The notes beneath the pieces are model-generated. The model was not told the origin of the DNA and made no database searches. It saw only the letters and a list, made by a program, of their open reading frames with translations. Made by a program: the position numbers and the translations under genes. 7,403 bases of DNA from an uncultured Chromatiaceae bacterium (GTDB lineage: Bacteria > Pseudomonadota > Gammaproteobacteria > Enterobacterales > Alteromonadaceae): assembly GCA_946481195.1 (NCBI GenBank), contig CAMLNG010000174.1, positions 1 to 7,403 of the forward strand, given 5' to 3'. Shown in pieces: positions 4,786-7,403 of this stretch (position 1 is the stretch's first letter; each line of letters begins with the position of its first letter).

Positions 4786-7403
4786 TGCGGTTAAGGCTTT
4801 GGGCGGCGATATGCTTCTGGTTCTGCGGTAGTGTGGCGTCTGCCGCGGAACCAGAGGCAGCACCTTATGTCCTGACGCAAGCACCGGGTCCAGCAGATTT
4901 TGCGCTGGTTGGCGAAACGGATCAGGCGCAAATTCTGCTGGACCGGCAGGACCATAAGGGCTTGCAACGCGCTGTTGCCACTTTGCAGCAAGATATCCGC
5001 AAAGTGACAGGCCGCCAGTTGCCGGTTCAGCACAGCGTAGCAGCAGATGCGGCGTCAGACCTGGCGCTGATCATCGGCAGCCTGAACCAATCGGCGCTAG
5101 TCAAAGATTTGGTGCAGCGCGGCAAACTGGATGTCAGTGCCATCCAGGGCCGCTGGGAAGCCTTTCAAATCAGTCTGGTCGACGCGCCGCTGCCAGGCAT
5201 TCGCCGGGCGCTGGTGATCGCTGGCAGCGACAAACGTGGGGCGATTTATGGTGTCTACGACCTGGCGGAACAAATCGGCGTGTCGCCCTGGGTCTGGTGG
5301 GCCGATGTGCCGGTAAAAACCAGCAAGGTGCTTTATATCAAAGCTGGCGCGCTTAAAGTCGACGCGCCCAAAGTCAAATACCGCGGTATTTTCCTCAACG
5401 ACGAATACCCGGCATTAACCAACTGGGTGATGCAAAAATACGGCGGTTACAACCACAAGTTTTATCAGCAGGTGTTTGAGCTGTTGCTGCGGCTCAAAGC
5501 CAATTTCCTTTGGCCGGCGATGTGGAACAACGCCTTTGCTGATGATGACCCGCAAAACGCCATCCTAGCCGACGAAATGGGCATAGTGATGAGCAACAGC
5601 CACCACGAACCGATGCTGCGCGCCGACAAAGAATGGAACCGCTACGGCAAAGGCCCGTGGGAATACTCAAAAAACCGCGAAGCCATTTATCAGTTCTGGC
5701 AACAAGGCGCGGCGCGGCACAAAAACCTGGAAAGCATCTTTACGCTTGGCATGCGCGGTCAGGAAGACGAGCCGATGAGTGAAGGTGAAAATATCGGTTT
5801 GCTGGAAAAAATTGTCGCCGATCAGCGGCAAATTCTGACTGAAACCTTTAAAGATCGGGACGTTAGCACAGTACCGCAAGTCTGGGCTTTGTATAAAGAA
5901 GTACAGGGCTTTTATGAGCGTGGCATGCGCGTGCCGGATGATGTGACTTTGCTTTGGTCTGACGATAACTTCGGCCATTTACGCCGTCTACCGACCTTTG
6001 AAGAGCGCAGCCGCAGTGGTGGCGCCGGGGTTTATTATCATTTTGATTATGTCGGCGGGCCGCGCTCTTATACCTGGATTAACTCGACGCCCATCGCCAA
6101 AATCTGGCAGCAAATGGATCTGGCCTGGCGTTATCAGGCCGACCGCATCTGGATAGTCAATGTCGGTGATTTAAAACCGATGGAATATCCGATCGACTTT
6201 TTCCTGCGGATGGCCTGGAACCCGACACAGTTTACTGCCGGCAACCTTGAGCAATATGCCCGCGATTTTGCCACGCAGCAGTTTGGCCCTGAGCATGCGG
6301 CTGAAATCGCTTATTTATTAGAAGGTTATAGCCGTCACAATGGCCGGCGCCGGCCTGAAGCCATGACAGCACAAAGTTATCCGCTGCTGGCCAATCAGGA
6401 AGCGGCGCGGGTAAGCGCCGAACTGGCTGCGCTGGCGCAGCGCTCGATGGCATTATTGGCAAAATTACCAGCAAATCAGCAGGATGCTTTTATTCAGCTG
6501 GTCGACCATCCGGTGCAGGCGACGCAGGCTTTGTTTGAGTTGTACCATACATCGGCGCGCAATCAGTTATTGGCAGCACAAGGCCGGCGCGAAACCAATG
6601 CTGCTGCGGCCGACGTCAAACGCTGGTTTGAGCGCGATGCCGCTTTAACGGCGCGTTACCATCAGTTGGGCGCGTCAGCAGGCCAACCTGGCCGATGGGA
6701 TCAAATGATGGCGCAGCCGCATATTGGCTTATCGTACTGGCGTAATCCGGAAGCCAATACTATGCCGGTGCTGCTGACTAATCAGCCTATCGAAGCGGCG
6801 GATATGGGCGTGGCAGTTGAAGGCTCAGCTGCTGTCTGGCCGCAAAGTGATGATTTAGGGCAAAGCCTGACGCTGCCGCGCTTTGACCGGCTCGGTACGC
6901 AGCAACGCGTCATTGAGATTTTTAACCGTGGCAGTCAGCCATTTCAGTTTGAAGCTAAAGTGGTTGATGCCATTTCTGGTAAGAACAAGGCTGGCTGGCT
7001 GCAAATCAGCGCCAGCCAGGCCGAAGTGAAAACGGCTTATCCGCTTAAAGTCAGCATCGACTGGCGTAAAACCAGGCCTGGGCTTAATCAGGCTGAAGTC
7101 TGGGTCAAAGGCACCGGCTACGGCTGGGCCAAAATCAAAGTCACAGCACTGGATAGCCCGGCAGCGCAAATGCCGGCGCTGCAAACAGCATTGGCGGCGT
7201 CAGCTTTTGCCGACGCCGATGGATATATCGCGGTTTATGCCAGCAGCGCCTTGGCAAAAGGCAACAGTGCCGAACGCTATTGGCAACTGGTTCCCGGACT
7301 TGGTCGTTTCCTGCTGGACGAGCAGGCAGGCAGTATGCAGGCGGTGACGCCTCCCGACCTGCTTGTCGAGACCAGCCTGGCCGATACAACACCGGGCGCT
7401 ATC
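4785..7403 (+). CDS. GH115 xylan alpha-1,2-glucuronidase, exported (C-terminal end beyond the right edge)
   Basis: GH115 enzymes remove (4-O-methyl-)glucuronic acid from glucuronoxylan or its oligosaccharides, including internal residues. Of the protein, 873 codons are present with no stop. A Sec signal (MRLRLWAAICFWFCGSVASA, likely cleavage after Ala20) sends it to the periplasm or outside. An N-terminal GH20-like alpha/beta domain covers about 30-180. The barrel begins with KYRGIFLNDEYP (Asp206, Glu207) and carries FLWPAMW (241-247), SNSHHEPMLR (270-279), GMRGQEDEPM (322-331), LLWSDDNFGHLRRLP (389-403) and YYHFDYVGGPRSYTW (417-431), all GH115 hallmarks. A helical part leads to WDQMMAQPHIGLSYW (about 637-651), then a C-terminal beta-rich domain that the window cuts. 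The start codon shares one base with the GH43 stop (TGATG), so translation is probably coupled. Which acids are catalytic I do not assign from sequence alone. Confidence 0.95.
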   Translation, partial: MRLRLWAAICFWFCGSVASAAEPEAAPYVLTQAPGPADFALVGETDQAQILLDRQDHKGLQRAVATLQQDIRKVTGRQLPVQHSVAADAASDLALIIGSLNQSALVKDLVQRGKLDVSAIQGRWEAFQISLVDAPLPGIRRALVIAGSDKRGAIYGVYDLAEQIGVSPWVWWADVPVKTSKVLYIKAGALKVDAPKVKYRGIFLNDEYPALTNWVMQKYGGYNHKFYQQVFELLLRLKANFLWPAMWNNAFADDDPQNAILADEMGIVMSNSHHEPMLRADKEWNRYGKGPWEYSKNREAIYQFWQQGAARHKNLESIFTLGMRGQEDEPMSEGENIGLLEKIVADQRQILTETFKDRDVSTVPQVWALYKEVQGFYERGMRVPDDVTLLWSDDNFGHLRRLPTFEERSRSGGAGVYYHFDYVGGPRSYTWINSTPIAKIWQQMDLAWRYQADRIWIVNVGDLKPMEYPIDFFLRMAWNPTQFTAGNLEQYARDFATQQFGPEHAAEIAYLLEGYSRHNGRRRPEAMTAQSYPLLANQEAARVSAELAALAQRSMALLAKLPANQQDAFIQLVDHPVQATQALFELYHTSARNQLLAAQGRRETNAAAADVKRWFERDAALTARYHQLGASAGQPGRWDQMMAQPHIGLSYWRNPEANTMPVLLTNQPIEAADMGVAVEGSAAVWPQSDDLGQSLTLPRFDRLGTQQRVIEIFNRGSQPFQFEAKVVDAISGKNKAGWLQISASQAEVKTAYPLKVSIDWRKTRPGLNQAEVWVKGTGYGWAKIKVTALDSPAAQMPALQTALAASAFADADGYIAVYASSALAKGNSAERYWQLVPGLGRFLLDEQAGSMQAVTPPDLLVETSLADTTPGAI

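Noticed and set aside
4375..4884. 169-codon minus-strand frame across the GH43-GH115 junction
   Set aside because: Overlaps two well supported genes, has no domain resemblance and no good ribosome binding site.

Overview
The window looks like chromosomal DNA from a plant-polysaccharide-degrading gammaproteobacterium. XylB and XylR read very much like the Escherichia coli proteins, a RAYT transposase with its REP palindromes is present (common in Gammaproteobacteria), and the two exported hydrolases belong to xylan-degrading families seen in environmental relatives such as Cellvibrio or Rheinheimera-like genera. The genus is a guess and the class is a fairly safe inference.

Layout, left to right. 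Bases 1-587 (minus strand) hold the N-terminal part of xylulokinase, xylB, which runs off the left edge. Bases 588-780 are a divergent control region with a perfect 9+9 bp palindrome (653-672) and a smaller inverted repeat (722-737). Bases 781-1977 (plus) encode XylR, the xylose-responsive AraC-type regulator. Bases 1994-2825 are a REP/RAYT cassette: a REPIN-like pair of REP palindromes, a complete RAYT (Y1 HUH transposase) gene on the minus strand at 2087-2614, an extended REP copy that mirrors the left one, and a second REPIN. Bases 2950-7403 (plus) are a two-gene hydrolase operon: a lipoprotein GH43 beta-xylosidase/alpha-L-arabinofuranosidase, and an exported GH115 xylan alpha-glucuronidase whose start codon overlaps the GH43 stop (TGATG). 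The GH115 gene is cut by the right edge after 873 codons.

How the genes fit together (inference): GH115 removes (4-O-methyl-)glucuronic acid side groups and GH43 removes xylose or arabinose units from xylo-oligosaccharides in the cell envelope. The released xylose enters the cell, binds XylR, and is handled by the isomerase-xylulokinase route into the pentose phosphate pathway. The xylose and xylan genes form a conventional utilisation locus. The least ordinary part is the REP/RAYT cassette lodged between the regulator and the hydrolases: both RAYT flanks carry the same unusual extended REP as a 38 bp inverted repeat (35/38 identical), and two REPINs share an identical 15 nt spacing. I found no CRISPR array, tRNA, rRNA or defence system.
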